A stretch of 57,526 nt of DNA from an uncultured Acetatifactor sp. (GTDB taxonomy: Bacteria > Bacillota > Clostridia > Lachnospirales > Lachnospiraceae): positions 1-57,526 of the forward strand of contig CAJUFI010000005.1 in NCBI GenBank assembly GCA_910585665.1. The letters run 5' to 3'. Below the pieces are notes generated by a model. That model was not told the origin of the DNA, did no database searches, and saw nothing but the letters and a program-made list of their open reading frames with translations. Shown in pieces: positions 15,711 through 24,502 of this stretch (the stretch's first letter is position 1; every line of letters starts with the position of its first letter). The translations under genes were made by a program, and so were the position numbers.

Positions 15711-17372
15711 ATGCTGCATTTTAGGATGAATATGCCATTTTTCCTGATGGCTTTTTATGGAAGCGTCATGATAGCGATCGTGCTTGCGCTGCGGGCAGCG
15801 CTGAAGAACAGGCTGCCGAAATTCGTGTTTCCCGTGCTCTGGGGCGTGGTGCTCCTGCGCCTGCTGGTGCCTTTTTCCATCAGCAGCCCTTTGAGTCTGC
15901 CTGTGCCGGGGGTTCTGTCTGGCCTGTCAGGATTTTCTCTGGGAGAGGAGGAGGGGACAGGGGTGGTGGTGGAGGATGCCACGCAGTTCCAGCCCCTTGT
16001 GCCGGGAACTTCCGGTCCGGTATCGTCCGACCTGAACTTTGGGGAGGAAGACAGCACAGGCGTGGAAAATATAGGGCAGACCGTGGCGGAGGAGGTGACA
16101 CACGGCTTTTCCGAGCGGGCCATTCCCTATGGTGTCATGAATTCCGAAGCTTTCTTTTCTTCGAGGGCTTTGTCAAAGGCATTGCCCGTGCTGTATCTGC
16201 TGGGGCTTGCCGTCACGGCGGGGATTCTGGGCCTGCAGAAGTATCTGTATGGGAAAAAGCTGCGAAGGGGTCTGCTGATGGAACACAATGAGACCGTGAA
16301 TGAACTGCTGCGGGGGATGGGCATGGGGCATGTGCTGGTGTTCTCCAATGACGAGATCGCCTCGCCCCTGGTGTGCGGACTGATCAGTCCCCGCATCTAT
16401 CTGCCCACCAGGATGGATTTCGGAAATACTGTGCTGCTTCGCCATGTGCTGGCCCATGAGACCATGCATATCAGGCGCAGGGACAATTTCGTGAAGGCCG
16501 TCATGCTGGCTGCGCTGGTGCTGAACTGGTACAACCCGCTGGTATGGCTGATGGCGAAATGCCTTGCCTCCGACCTGGAGACTGCCTGTGACGCGGCGGT
16601 GCTGAGCCGGTGGGGCGAGGAGGAGAGGAAGGGATACGCATACAGCCTGTTGGCCATGGCCGTCAGCGCAAGCCGCGGCACGCTGCTGTACAGCGCCTTC
16701 TCCAGGACGGAGGTGGAGAGACGGGTGAAGGGCATTCTGGCATTCCGGAAAGCCACCGCCCTGGCGCTGCTGTTTTCCGTCCTGCTGCTGGCGGGAGGCA
16801 CGGTTGCCTTTGCCACCGGGGGACAGGCCCCTTTTTCCCGGTATCTGACCAGCTATTGTGCCAGCTCAAGCTCCAGATGGGGCGTGCGGGTGGAAATCGC
16901 CCGGGACATCGCCCTGGGGGAACAGCCGCAGAAACGGGCGGAGGACGCGGTGTTCTCCGTGCTGGACGAGGATACATCGGAGGATCCTGACATCATCCGG
17001 GAGGCCATTCAGGCGTCGCTGGCCCGGGAGTTCGGCGTAGAGAGAGGCGCTTTTGACGTGGCGTTGAGCCTGTGCCTGGATTCGGAGACAGTGGATGCCC
17101 AGTACGCCCCATGGGGAATCGAGTGCCTGGACAACGGCACCTTGCGCTACCAGGGAGAACAGGTGCGCACTTACCGGGATGAGATGCTGGGCTTCTATCA
17201 GACCAGAGAAGACGGGACTGTAGACATCGTCGTCCAAAGGGATCGGATGGGAGAGATTACCGCCGTCACGGCTGTGCATGAAGGGGACGCGGAATACGAC
17301 AGGCGGACCAGAGAGCTTGGCCGTTCCTTCGGCGGCTACGACCGGGAAAGCAGCCAGGGACAGGAGGAGTGA
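15711..17372 (+). CDS. M56 (BlaR1-type) membrane metallopeptidase sensor, copy 2
   Basis: A 553-residue membrane protein. Helices lie at about 5-25, 35-55, 160-175 and 345-365. The protease motif is HETMH (H249, E250, H253), with the SDLETACDAAV segment after it. Unlike copy 1, it has a long acidic and serine/threonine-rich extracytoplasmic loop (about 60-150) and a roughly 190-residue C-terminal extracytoplasmic domain. That domain is not a penicillin-binding fold, so the ligand is unknown. It is the signalling partner of the repressor immediately upstream. Confidence 0.85.
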   Translation: MLHFRMNMPFFLMAFYGSVMIAIVLALRAALKNRLPKFVFPVLWGVVLLRLLVPFSISSPLSLPVPGVLSGLSGFSLGEEEGTGVVVEDATQFQPLVPGTSGPVSSDLNFGEEDSTGVENIGQTVAEEVTHGFSERAIPYGVMNSEAFFSSRALSKALPVLYLLGLAVTAGILGLQKYLYGKKLRRGLLMEHNETVNELLRGMGMGHVLVFSNDEIASPLVCGLISPRIYLPTRMDFGNTVLLRHVLAHETMHIRRRDNFVKAVMLAALVLNWYNPLVWLMAKCLASDLETACDAAVLSRWGEEERKGYAYSLLAMAVSASRGTLLYSAFSRTEVERRVKGILAFRKATALALLFSVLLLAGGTVAFATGGQAPFSRYLTSYCASSSSRWGVRVEIARDIALGEQPQKRAEDAVFSVLDEDTSEDPDIIREAIQASLAREFGVERGAFDVALSLCLDSETVDAQYAPWGIECLDNGTLRYQGEQVRTYRDEMLGFYQTREDGTVDIVVQRDRMGEITAVTAVHEGDAEYDRRTRELGRSFGGYDRESSQGQEE

Positions 17373-17453
17373 GGTATGGACAGAATGGGGGCTTTCCGAG
17401 GACAGGATTCGGGGGAATTTCCGATGGGTGGTTGAGCAAAATGCGTTTTTCCA

Positions 17454-17482
17454 TTGACAAGGGGGTAGGTTGATGACATAAT
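17454..17482 (+). promoter_or_regulatory. sigma-A promoter of the lipoprotein gene
   Basis: TTGACA (17454-17459), 17 bp and CATAAT (17477-17482). It is followed by a leader of about 170 nt before the gene at 17664, which holds two structured elements. Confidence 0.65.
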
Positions 17483-17496
17483 ATTCTTATAAAAAA

Positions 17497-17584
17497 GATG
17501 CCGGGGTCAAAACCATATGCGGGCACGAATTGTGTCAACTGTACGAAAATCGTTCGTCACTGATACCCTTTTGGCCCTGACATC
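17497..17584 (+). ncRNA. 88-nt structured leader element of unknown class
   Basis: GATGCCGGGGTCAAAA (17497-17512) and TTTTGGCCCTGACATC (17569-17584) pair over 16 positions, 13 Watson-Crick and three G-U or mismatch. Inside is a small ACGA-AAA-TCGT hairpin. It starts about 14 nt after the -10 box and so lies at the 5' end of the transcript. It could be an RNA regulator or a mobile repeat; no known riboswitch was recognised. Confidence 0.45.
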
Positions 17585-17591
17585 ATAAAAA

Positions 17592-17639
17592 TATCCTGGC
17601 TGATGCCGAGGCGGCTATGCGGAGGTGTCAGCCAGGATA
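17592..17639 (+). promoter_or_regulatory. strong hairpin just upstream of the lipoprotein ribosome site
   Basis: TATCCTGGCTGA (17592-17603) pairs perfectly with TCAGCCAGGATA (17628-17639) across a 24-nt loop. No T run follows, so it is not a simple terminator. It ends 14 nt before the GAGGTGAAGG ribosome site and may protect or control the mRNA. Confidence 0.55.
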
Positions 17640-17663
17640 AATATCGATTTGAGGTGAAGGGAA

Positions 17664-19139
17664 ATGAAGTCTATGTGGATGAAAAAAGGAGTGGCGGCAG
17701 CGACGATTGCGGCCTGTGTGCTGCAGTTGGCGGCATGTGGAGAGGCGGACCCGGGGGAGGGCAGCCCTTCGTCGGTGTCGGAATCCGGAGAAGAGGCCGG
17801 GGAGGAAACCGGGGAAGATAGTTCCGACAGCGGGGCGCCTTCTGAGGAAGGGGCAGGGGAAAGCGATTCATCGGCTGAGACGGGCACAGAGGAAGCCGGG
17901 GAGGAAGAGGCGTGGGTGAATCCGTATACGATGCCGGACTCCCTGGAAAGCCAGGAGGATATCGTAGCCGCCAGGAACTACATCTGGGAAGAATATCTGA
18001 ACCAGGCCAGGAACGATGAGGCCAGAGCGGCAGAGCTGGAAGAACACGCAATGACGTTCGGCGAGGCCACCATGAAATACGGCTTCTTTGTCAAGGGGGA
18101 GCCGGACGAGAACGGCTATCCCCTGTACATTGCCCTTCACGGAGGCGGCGGGAGCGACACACCCGACTTGAACAACGATCAGTGGCAGCAGATGATGACC
18201 TATTATCAGACAAGCGTGGAGAACGGCATCTATGTGAATCCCAGGGGCGTGCGGGATACCTGGGACTGCCATTTCAACCCGGAGTCCTATCCCCTCTATG
18301 ACAGGCTGATAGAGAACCTGATCGCCTTCTATGACGTGGATCCCAACCGGGTCTACCTGATGGGATTCTCCGCTGGCGGGGACGGGGTCTATGGCGTCAC
18401 GTCCAAGATGGCAGACCGGTTCGCGGCGGCTAACATGTCGGCGGGACATCCCAACGGCCTTCCGCTGTGGAATCTATACAACATGCCCTTGCTGATTCAG
18501 GTGGGCGAGCTTGACGATGCCTATGACAGGAACGTCATAGATGCCCAGTATGGCCTGTTGCTGGATGAGTACAACGAGACCATGGGAGGCGGATATGAAC
18601 ATGATACTTATATCCACCAGGGAAAGGGACATAATTTCGTCGACAATGGAACGGCAGACCAGAAAGTGATAGAGGATATCCAGGGGTGGCTGGATACCGG
18701 CGAGGGCGCAGCCATCGAAGTGGATGCCAACGCGGTCAGGTACCTGGAACAGCATGTGCGCAACCCGCTTCCGGAGCGGGTGGTGTGGGACCTTACCCAG
18801 CGGGCGGACCAGCGGCAGGGGGCCAGCTTCTACTGGCTTCAGGCCGACAGAAGGCATACGAAGGGGATGGTGGTCGCCTCCTATGACAGAGAGACCAACT
18901 CCATCAATGTGGAGCAATGCACCGTGCCCGGCAATGTGACATTTCTGCTGAGCAATGACATGCTGGATCTGTTCGCACCCATCACGGTGAACACGCCTGA
19001 CGGCAACAGCACCGAGATGACGGTGACGCCGGATATTGACTTATTGTATGAGACTACAGAGGAGCGGGGGGACTACAATTACCAATTCGCGGCGAAGATC
19101 ACCATAGATTTCAGAGAGATGGAGAAGACAGAAGAATGA
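17664..19139 (+). CDS. secreted lipoprotein with alpha/beta-hydrolase (esterase) domain
   Basis: A 491-residue protein with a signal peptide and lipobox LQLAAC (Cys at about residue 25), so it is anchored on the outside of the membrane. An acidic Ser/Glu/Gly-rich linker runs to about residue 80. The catalytic domain shows LHGGGGSD (oxyanion region), YLMGFSAGGDG with the GxSxG nucleophile, a LIQVGELDD segment for a likely acidic residue, and GHNF for the likely histidine. This resembles poly(3-hydroxybutyrate) depolymerase or feruloyl-esterase-type folds. About 130 further residues form an extra C-terminal domain. The start is the ATG after GAGGTGAAGG. Substrate unknown. Confidence 0.8.
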   Translation: MKSMWMKKGVAAATIAACVLQLAACGEADPGEGSPSSVSESGEEAGEETGEDSSDSGAPSEEGAGESDSSAETGTEEAGEEEAWVNPYTMPDSLESQEDIVAARNYIWEEYLNQARNDEARAAELEEHAMTFGEATMKYGFFVKGEPDENGYPLYIALHGGGGSDTPDLNNDQWQQMMTYYQTSVENGIYVNPRGVRDTWDCHFNPESYPLYDRLIENLIAFYDVDPNRVYLMGFSAGGDGVYGVTSKMADRFAAANMSAGHPNGLPLWNLYNMPLLIQVGELDDAYDRNVIDAQYGLLLDEYNETMGGGYEHDTYIHQGKGHNFVDNGTADQKVIEDIQGWLDTGEGAAIEVDANAVRYLEQHVRNPLPERVVWDLTQRADQRQGASFYWLQADRRHTKGMVVASYDRETNSINVEQCTVPGNVTFLLSNDMLDLFAPITVNTPDGNSTEMTVTPDIDLLYETTEERGDYNYQFAAKITIDFREMEKTEE

Positions 19140-19176
19140 GGTTGGAGCAAATTTTATAGTATTTCCGGGCTTTTTC

Positions 19177-19610
19177 CTAAACAAATTGCAGCTTCAGATA
19201 AATCAGGATGGCTTCGTCCAGGTTCTGGGGATGTTCCCGTATGGTTCCGGTCAGCGCCCAGGCAAGACGGTACAGCAGCTGATCGTTGACGGGATATTGC
19301 ACAAGGTCCAGCCGGAGCTTTGCACAGCTTCCGCGTATCTTCCCTCCGCTATCATGCCGTCTGCGGCAAGGCACAGCTTCTGGATGGTTTCCGTTCTTTT
19401 GGCGGTGTCCACCCCCAGCAGCTCATCCGTGCTGACTTGAAAATAATTGGCCAGGACGGGAAGAAGCGATACATCGGGGTAGGAGATGTTGTTTTCCCAT
19501 TTGCTCACGGCCTGTGAGGATATCCCCAGGTATTCCGCCAATTGTTCCTGGGTCAGGCCGCGCTTTTTTCTGAGTTCTTTTAAGGTGCTTCCAAAGTTTT
19601 CATATTTCAT
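19177..19610 (-). pseudogene. XRE-family regulator disrupted by a frameshift
   Basis: The start is the ATG at 19610 on the minus strand (MKYENFGSTLKELR) after GGGAGAAG. The HTH is complete: LTQEQLAEYLGISSQAVSKWE. After GRYAEAVQ the frame goes off. The tail continues in another frame as KLRLDLVQYPVNDQLLYRL, a TPR-like region, and ends at 19177. Restoring one base in the T3 run at 19319-19321 joins the two. It is therefore a recent frameshift or a sequencing indel. It converges on the lipoprotein gene. Confidence 0.75.
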
Positions 19611-19793
19611 TTTTCTTCTCCCATTCAGATTTTTTCTGATGAACCGGTTCTGTAATGTATTATACAGGAAGACTCCCGGCAGAACCATAGACTGCCTGTG
19701 GGGAACAGGACTACTTTTGGTTGGAAATCGGAATTGAAAGCCATGCCGGAAAGTGGTAAGATATGGGAAATGGAAGACAGCGGAGGGGACGAA

Positions 19794-19853
19794 ATGGAGG
19801 TATTATGCTCTACAGGGGCGCTGATTGGGCGGCCCAACGGCAGGGTGGACTGA
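19794..19853 (+). pseudogene. 5' fragment of a TIM-barrel (sugar-isomerase-like) gene
   Basis: Nineteen codons, MEVLCSTGALIGRPNGRVD, then stop. I know this opening from the N-terminus of xylose-isomerase-like TIM-barrel proteins (STGA-x-GRPNGR). It has a ribosome site (GGAGGGGACGAA) but nothing follows, so it is a truncated remnant. Confidence 0.35.
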
Positions 19854-19946
19854 AACATGCGTAAAACTCTCTTTTTTGATATGGAAATGGTGAGGAAATA
19901 GACACAGGACAATGATATATTTAAGGAGCATCAAAGGAGCGCAGAC

Positions 19947-20873
19947 GTGAATTGGATCGAGCAATTAAACCAGTCCATGGAATACATCGAGAGCAATCTG
20001 GATAAGACAATCGACATGCACACAATCAGCCGGATAGCAGGCTGTTCGCCCTACCATTATCAGAGAATGTTCTCTCTGGTCGCTGAGATCACCTTGGGAG
20101 AGTACATCCGAAAACGCAGGCTGACGATGGCGGCTTACGAACTGCAAGACAGCGGAGTTTCTGTCATCGAGACCGCATTGAAATATGGATATGAGTCCCC
20201 CACGGCCTTTACCCGGGCATTTTCCAAATTCCACGGAGTGACGCCCAGACAGGCGAAGAACGCCGGAGTTTCCTTGAAGGCGTATCCGAAACTCTCATTT
20301 GAGATTGCTGTAAACGGGCGGGGAGAATTAAATTACCGCATTGAGAAAAAACAGGGTTTCCGGTTTGTGGGAATAAAAGAAACGGTTTATAATGATGGCG
20401 TCAATAATTTTATCCGCGTCCCCAGAATGTGGCAGGAAGCGCGTGAAAATGGGATGATTGAGGACATTTTCAAGCTGTCGGACGGAAGACTCTGGGGCGT
20501 GATGGGGGCTCTGGCAAACTACACACAGGATACGGTTGATTATTATATCGTTGCAACCAGCGATGAGGCCGTTCCGGATGATATGGTGGAGCTGTATGTG
20601 GAGGAGGGGCTGTGGGTGATTTTCCCATGTCATGGGAGAAAAAACATTCAGCCTGTATGGAAAAGGATTTATGGCGAGTGGTTTCCTGGATCCGGATATG
20701 AGCATTCCGGCGGCGTGGAGGTTGAATGGTATTCCGATGGCGATTTGGATGCCGATGATTATCTGACTGAGATATGGATACCGATCAAGGAGGGCAAAAA
20801 ACATGGAACTTTCCAAAGCGATTTTGACAAGGAGGAGCGTGCGGAACTTTCTGCCGGGCAAGGTTCCGGATGA
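19947..20873 (+). CDS. AraC-family regulator with GyrI-like effector domain
   Basis: A 308-residue transcription factor. The AraC double HTH occupies residues 8-105 (MHTISRIAGCSPYHYQRMF, then VIETALKYGYESPTAFTRAF and GVTPRQAK). The rest, from about 120, is a GyrI-like small-molecule-binding domain (FRFVGIKETVYNDG, later EVEWYSDGDLDADDYLTEIW). The start is GTG at 19947 after AAAGGAG. Such proteins respond to drugs or metabolites. The nitroreductase starts 71 bp before its end in another frame, a long overlap that couples them and suggests common control. Confidence 0.9.
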   Translation: MNWIEQLNQSMEYIESNLDKTIDMHTISRIAGCSPYHYQRMFSLVAEITLGEYIRKRRLTMAAYELQDSGVSVIETALKYGYESPTAFTRAFSKFHGVTPRQAKNAGVSLKAYPKLSFEIAVNGRGELNYRIEKKQGFRFVGIKETVYNDGVNNFIRVPRMWQEARENGMIEDIFKLSDGRLWGVMGALANYTQDTVDYYIVATSDEAVPDDMVELYVEEGLWVIFPCHGRKNIQPVWKRIYGEWFPGSGYEHSGGVEVEWYSDGDLDADDYLTEIWIPIKEGKKHGTFQSDFDKEERAELSAGQGSG

Positions 20874-21546
20874 CAAGATACGGGAGCTGATAAAAGCTGC
20901 CATTTATGCGCCAAGTGCCGGAAACTGTCAGCCGTGGCATTTTTATGTGGTGAAGGACTCCGGGATAAGAAAAAGGGTGTATGAGGAGGCTTGCAGGCAG
21001 GGATTTCTCACAGAGGCACCGGTACTGATCATTGTGTGCATCGACCGGGATGAAAGCGCAGGCCGTTACGGGGAACGGGGCAAAACTTTGTATGACATCC
21101 AGGATACGGCAGCGGCAGTGCAGAATATATTGCTGTCCGCCACGGATATGGGGCTTGGGTCATGCTGGTGCGGTGATTTTGATAAGTCAGGCCTGCAGGA
21201 AATTTTTCGGATGAACGGCGGGAGGGTTCCGGTCGCCATAGTGGCTGTGGGGTATGCGGGATTTGAACCTTCCGTGCCGAAGAGAAAGCCGGTGGACGAG
21301 GTGGCTGATTTTATTGGGGAGTGGGAGGATTGGGGAGAGGAAGAAACCTCTGAAACCAGAAAAATAGAGCACTGCGACATGGGCGGAACGGTTTTTCGGG
21401 ATGTGAATCTGTATGGAGTGGAGATATCGGACGCCAATCTGGCAGAAGGGAAGATATTTGACTGTAATCTGAGCAATCTGGAAATATATGATTGCCGCCT
21501 TGATGGAATGAAGGTGAATGGAGTTGATGTCAACAGCTTGCTGTAA
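20803..21546 (+). CDS. nitroreductase-family protein with pentapeptide-like tail
   Basis: A 247-residue protein. Residues 1-170 are a nitroreductase FMN domain: RRSVRNF and APSAGNCQPWHF near the N-terminus, and TDMGLGSCWCGDF and GYAGF later. Residues 195-247 add a short tail, VNLYGVEISDANLAEGKI then DCNLSNLEIYDCRLDG, with the A(D/N)L-x-x spacing of pentapeptide repeats. Fusion of the two is uncommon. The flavin enzyme reduces nitro compounds or quinones with NAD(P)H in known members; its substrate here is unknown. It is translationally coupled to the AraC-type gene. Confidence 0.85.
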   Translation: MELSKAILTRRSVRNFLPGKVPDDKIRELIKAAIYAPSAGNCQPWHFYVVKDSGIRKRVYEEACRQGFLTEAPVLIIVCIDRDESAGRYGERGKTLYDIQDTAAAVQNILLSATDMGLGSCWCGDFDKSGLQEIFRMNGGRVPVAIVAVGYAGFEPSVPKRKPVDEVADFIGEWEDWGEEETSETRKIEHCDMGGTVFRDVNLYGVEISDANLAEGKIFDCNLSNLEIYDCRLDGMKVNGVDVNSLL

Positions 21547-21614
21547 CAGGCAGCTTTTCGGGAGACCATAGAAATCCGGAGCATGCTTTTATCCAGCGAC
21601 ATTGGATAGATGTG

Positions 21615-21643
21615 TTGCTGTTTTTTCTTTCCTGTGGTATAGT
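21615..21643 (+). promoter_or_regulatory. promoter of the Wadjet operon
   Basis: TTGCTG (21615-21620), 17 bp and TATAGT (21638-21643), 37 bp before the jetD ATG. No operator-like dyad is evident around it. Confidence 0.6.
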
Positions 21644-21679
21644 GGAAAAAACGTGATATATACTGGAAGGGCAGAGGGC

Positions 21680-22864
21680 ATGAAGAAGATTTCGATGGAG
21701 GAACTGCAGAGGGAGAGCCGGACGGATTCTTATCCGGAACAGTACCGCTATATCTGCGGCCGGATGGAAAGCGGAAGGATCATGCCGGTGAAAAGTTCTC
21801 CGCTGAACGGGAAGAAGCCCGCCCTCCATACGAGCTACTGGCTTGTGGAAGAGAAGCCGGATTACGGGGAGGAGACGGAGGAGCTGCAGTTTCGGACAGT
21901 GCCTGGGATTCGGACGGATTATTATCTGAAGCACCTGGATGTGTACCGGGAAGAGCGGAAGTGGGTGCGGCTTTTGAACCGCTTTTTCCTGGAGCAGAGG
22001 GGAGCGGGCGGGGAGGGGCCGGCCTGTGTCTCTTTGAACGAGAGGAGCTTTCAGATATGGGGGAGGGAGAAGTTTCTGCAGAGGGAGCAGGGGAGGAAGA
22101 TTCTGGCTCACTGCGGAATCGGTATGGAGGAGCTGCGCGTCTATCAGACTACGGAGCCGCTGGCCTATTATTCCGGTACCCGGCGCGTGCCCCAGACGGT
22201 TTTGATTCTGGAGAATAAGGATACGTTCTATACCATGCGCAGATGGCTGATGGGTGGATTCGCCTTATCCGGCGAAGACGGCGGAAAAGAAGAAAGCGTG
22301 GATGCTGCCAGTTCCCCCGGAAAGATTTTCGGCAGGGAAATCGGAACGGTCATCTACGGCGCGGGAAAAGGCATCCTCCGCTCCTTTGAGGATTTTCAGT
22401 TCTGTGTGGAACCCCATATCAATCATCCGAACAATGAGATACTGTATTTCGGCGATTTGGATTATGAGGGCATCGGCATCTATGAGCGGCTGGCGGCTCT
22501 TTTTTCTATGGGGAAGGAAGAGACAGGGAATGGGAAGTCTGGCGATAACGGGGAAGAGATGCCAGAGGCTGTAGAAGAGCCGGCTGGCTGTGTGGGAGAG
22601 GAAGAAGCTTTTCCCGCGGCGCAGGCGGGAGAATGCAGCTGCCTGCATGAGATAAAGCCTTTCATCCAGGCCTACGAAAAAATGATAGAAAAAGCACGGG
22701 AATACGGAAGAGACTTTCTGCCGGAGATGAGCGAGAACCAGAACCACAGCCTTTCCGGCCTGTTCTTCCGGTATTTTTCTGAGGAGACGAAAGCGGCCAT
22801 GAGGGAGCTTCTGGAGGCCGGGAAGTACATCCCCCAGGAGATTGTGACGATTACGGACTATTGA
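21680..22864 (+). CDS. jetD: Wadjet nuclease subunit JetD (DUF2220, Toprim)
   Basis: A 394-residue protein. The C-terminal half is a topoisomerase VI A-like Toprim nuclease: VLILENKDTF with E178, then ILYFGDLDYEGIGIY with D259 and D261 as the metal-binding acidic residues. The N-terminal half (1-165) is the DNA-binding arm. In Wadjet, JetD cuts plasmid DNA after the SMC motor has extruded it. An acidic, glycine-rich insert (about 275-320) interrupts the Toprim part, longer than I would expect. The ATG at 21680 after GGGCAGAGGG is preferred over an in-frame ATG 78 bp upstream, which lies over the promoter. It is the first gene of the operon; jetA starts 13 bp after it. Confidence 0.88.
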   Translation: MKKISMEELQRESRTDSYPEQYRYICGRMESGRIMPVKSSPLNGKKPALHTSYWLVEEKPDYGEETEELQFRTVPGIRTDYYLKHLDVYREERKWVRLLNRFFLEQRGAGGEGPACVSLNERSFQIWGREKFLQREQGRKILAHCGIGMEELRVYQTTEPLAYYSGTRRVPQTVLILENKDTFYTMRRWLMGGFALSGEDGGKEESVDAASSPGKIFGREIGTVIYGAGKGILRSFEDFQFCVEPHINHPNNEILYFGDLDYEGIGIYERLAALFSMGKEETGNGKSGDNGEEMPEAVEEPAGCVGEEEAFPAAQAGECSCLHEIKPFIQAYEKMIEKAREYGRDFLPEMSENQNHSLSGLFFRYFSEETKAAMRELLEAGKYIPQEIVTITDY

Positions 22865-22877
22865 GGGGTCGGAACCA

Positions 22878-24491
22878 ATGCAATATGAATTCTTAAAGCA
22901 CTTCCCCAGGCGGATGAAGCATGTGGGAGCCTATGCGCTTCTGTTTGCGAACAGCAGTCAGAAGACTATCTGGAAGCAGTACGGTTTCCTGAAGCTGGAC
23001 GAGCAGTTCAACGTGATTTTCGCCGTGCTGCTATATCTCATGGAGCAGTCCCTGAAGGAGGAGAACTGTACCATCGATGACATCGGCGCCTATCTGGACA
23101 GCCTGAACATGCGGTATTTTGAGAAAAAGATGGGCTATGAGGACTGTAAGAATCTGGGGGACTTCATCATCAATGTGGTGCTTTCCAATGAGGGGAAAGC
23201 CATGTATTTCGAGGGATATGACTTCGGGCAGCGGGAATACCAGGTCATGAACGTGAGCTATGTGGCCAACAAGATCGTCTACCTGGATTCGGAGGTGCGC
23301 AGGACTTCCTATTATCTCACGGAGGACGGCTACAATCTGCTGCTGTCCACGCTGGAAATCGAGAGCAACCTGAAAATCACCATCCACGAGATGATTTTCA
23401 AGATGCATCTGGAGAAGCAGAGCTACGACAAGGCAGTGGACGATATCAAAAATGTATTCAACCTGATGCGCATCCAGCTGCAGAGGATTGAGGAAGCCAT
23501 GGGCCGGATTCGCAGGAACGCCCTGAATTATTCGGTGGCGGACTACGAGAATGTCTTGGAGACTAATTTGGACACTATCAGCGACACCAAGCAGAAATTC
23601 TTAAGCTACCGGGAACTGGTGAAGACCAGGGCCAGGGAGCTGGAGGAGATGAACCTGAACGTCCGGCGGCTGGATGAAAAGGAAGAGGAAAAGCTGCGGA
23701 ATCTGGGCATCATCGAAAGCTATCTGAACCGGGCCATCGATGAGCATCAGAAGATTCTGAGCAGTCATTTTGATTTGAAATCCCTGTATACCAGAGAGCT
23801 GGAACAGCTGTCCCAGATGTCCTTTATCCGCAGATTTTCCCTGAGGAATGAGCTGTATGAGGAGATACTGAAGCGCCCGGAGGGGCTGTCCCGCATGGAG
23901 ATTTTTCTGCGGCCGCTTTTCGGGAATGAGCCGGAGAAGATTTATAATCTGAAGAAATGCACAGAGCTGCAGCGTCCTCTCCGGAAGAAAGGGGAGGACG
24001 AGACGGAAGCGGTGATGGAGTTCGGGGACGAGGAGTGGATGCAGGAGGAAGAACGGCTCAGGCAGCAGCGGCTTGCGGGGTATGAGGGCTGTCTTCTGTT
24101 CTTGCTGCAGAGGGCCATGGGGGCGGACACGGGGGAGGTCTCCCTGGAAGAAATCCGGCAGGGCCTGGATGCGGATGGGGAGGATTACGCCAGGCTGCTG
24201 CCCAGCGTACAGATTTTCAAGGAGGTCATGGTGGAGCTGCTGCGGGGCAGGGAGATTGACATCGAAGTCCTGCGGGAGGAGCGGAGGAACTTTATCGGGG
24301 AGTTCTCCAGCGGGTTCCAGCTCAATGAGATGCTGCTGAATCTGATTGAGATGCACGGCCTGATGATACGGAAAGTTACGGTTTACCGGATAGAGGACGG
24401 CAAGGTGATTGCCTTTGAACATGTGCCGGATGATACGGGCAGGCAGAAGACTGTCTGCTGCTCTAATGTGCTGATTCGGGTGGCTGGTTGA
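22878..24491 (+). CDS. jetA: Wadjet subunit JetA (DUF5716 family, kleisin-like)
   Basis: A 537-residue soluble protein. The start FLKHFPRRMKHVGAYALLF, with YEDCKNLGDFIINVVLSNEG at about 90, is typical of the DUF5716/JetA family as I recall it. A long predicted coiled coil runs over about residues 190-300. A C-terminal winged-helix-like end closes the protein (RKVTVYRIEDGKVIAFEH). In Wadjet, JetA is the kleisin bridging the SMC heads. GAGGGG precedes the ATG; 13 bp separate it from jetD. No damage is visible. Assignment rests on family resemblance plus the neighbouring SMC and Toprim genes. Confidence 0.85.
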   Translation: MQYEFLKHFPRRMKHVGAYALLFANSSQKTIWKQYGFLKLDEQFNVIFAVLLYLMEQSLKEENCTIDDIGAYLDSLNMRYFEKKMGYEDCKNLGDFIINVVLSNEGKAMYFEGYDFGQREYQVMNVSYVANKIVYLDSEVRRTSYYLTEDGYNLLLSTLEIESNLKITIHEMIFKMHLEKQSYDKAVDDIKNVFNLMRIQLQRIEEAMGRIRRNALNYSVADYENVLETNLDTISDTKQKFLSYRELVKTRARELEEMNLNVRRLDEKEEEKLRNLGIIESYLNRAIDEHQKILSSHFDLKSLYTRELEQLSQMSFIRRFSLRNELYEEILKRPEGLSRMEIFLRPLFGNEPEKIYNLKKCTELQRPLRKKGEDETEAVMEFGDEEWMQEEERLRQQRLAGYEGCLLFLLQRAMGADTGEVSLEEIRQGLDADGEDYARLLPSVQIFKEVMVELLRGREIDIEVLREERRNFIGEFSSGFQLNEMLLNLIEMHGLMIRKVTVYRIEDGKVIAFEHVPDDTGRQKTVCCSNVLIRVAG

Positions 24492-24502
24492 GGGTGGGGG
24501 CA

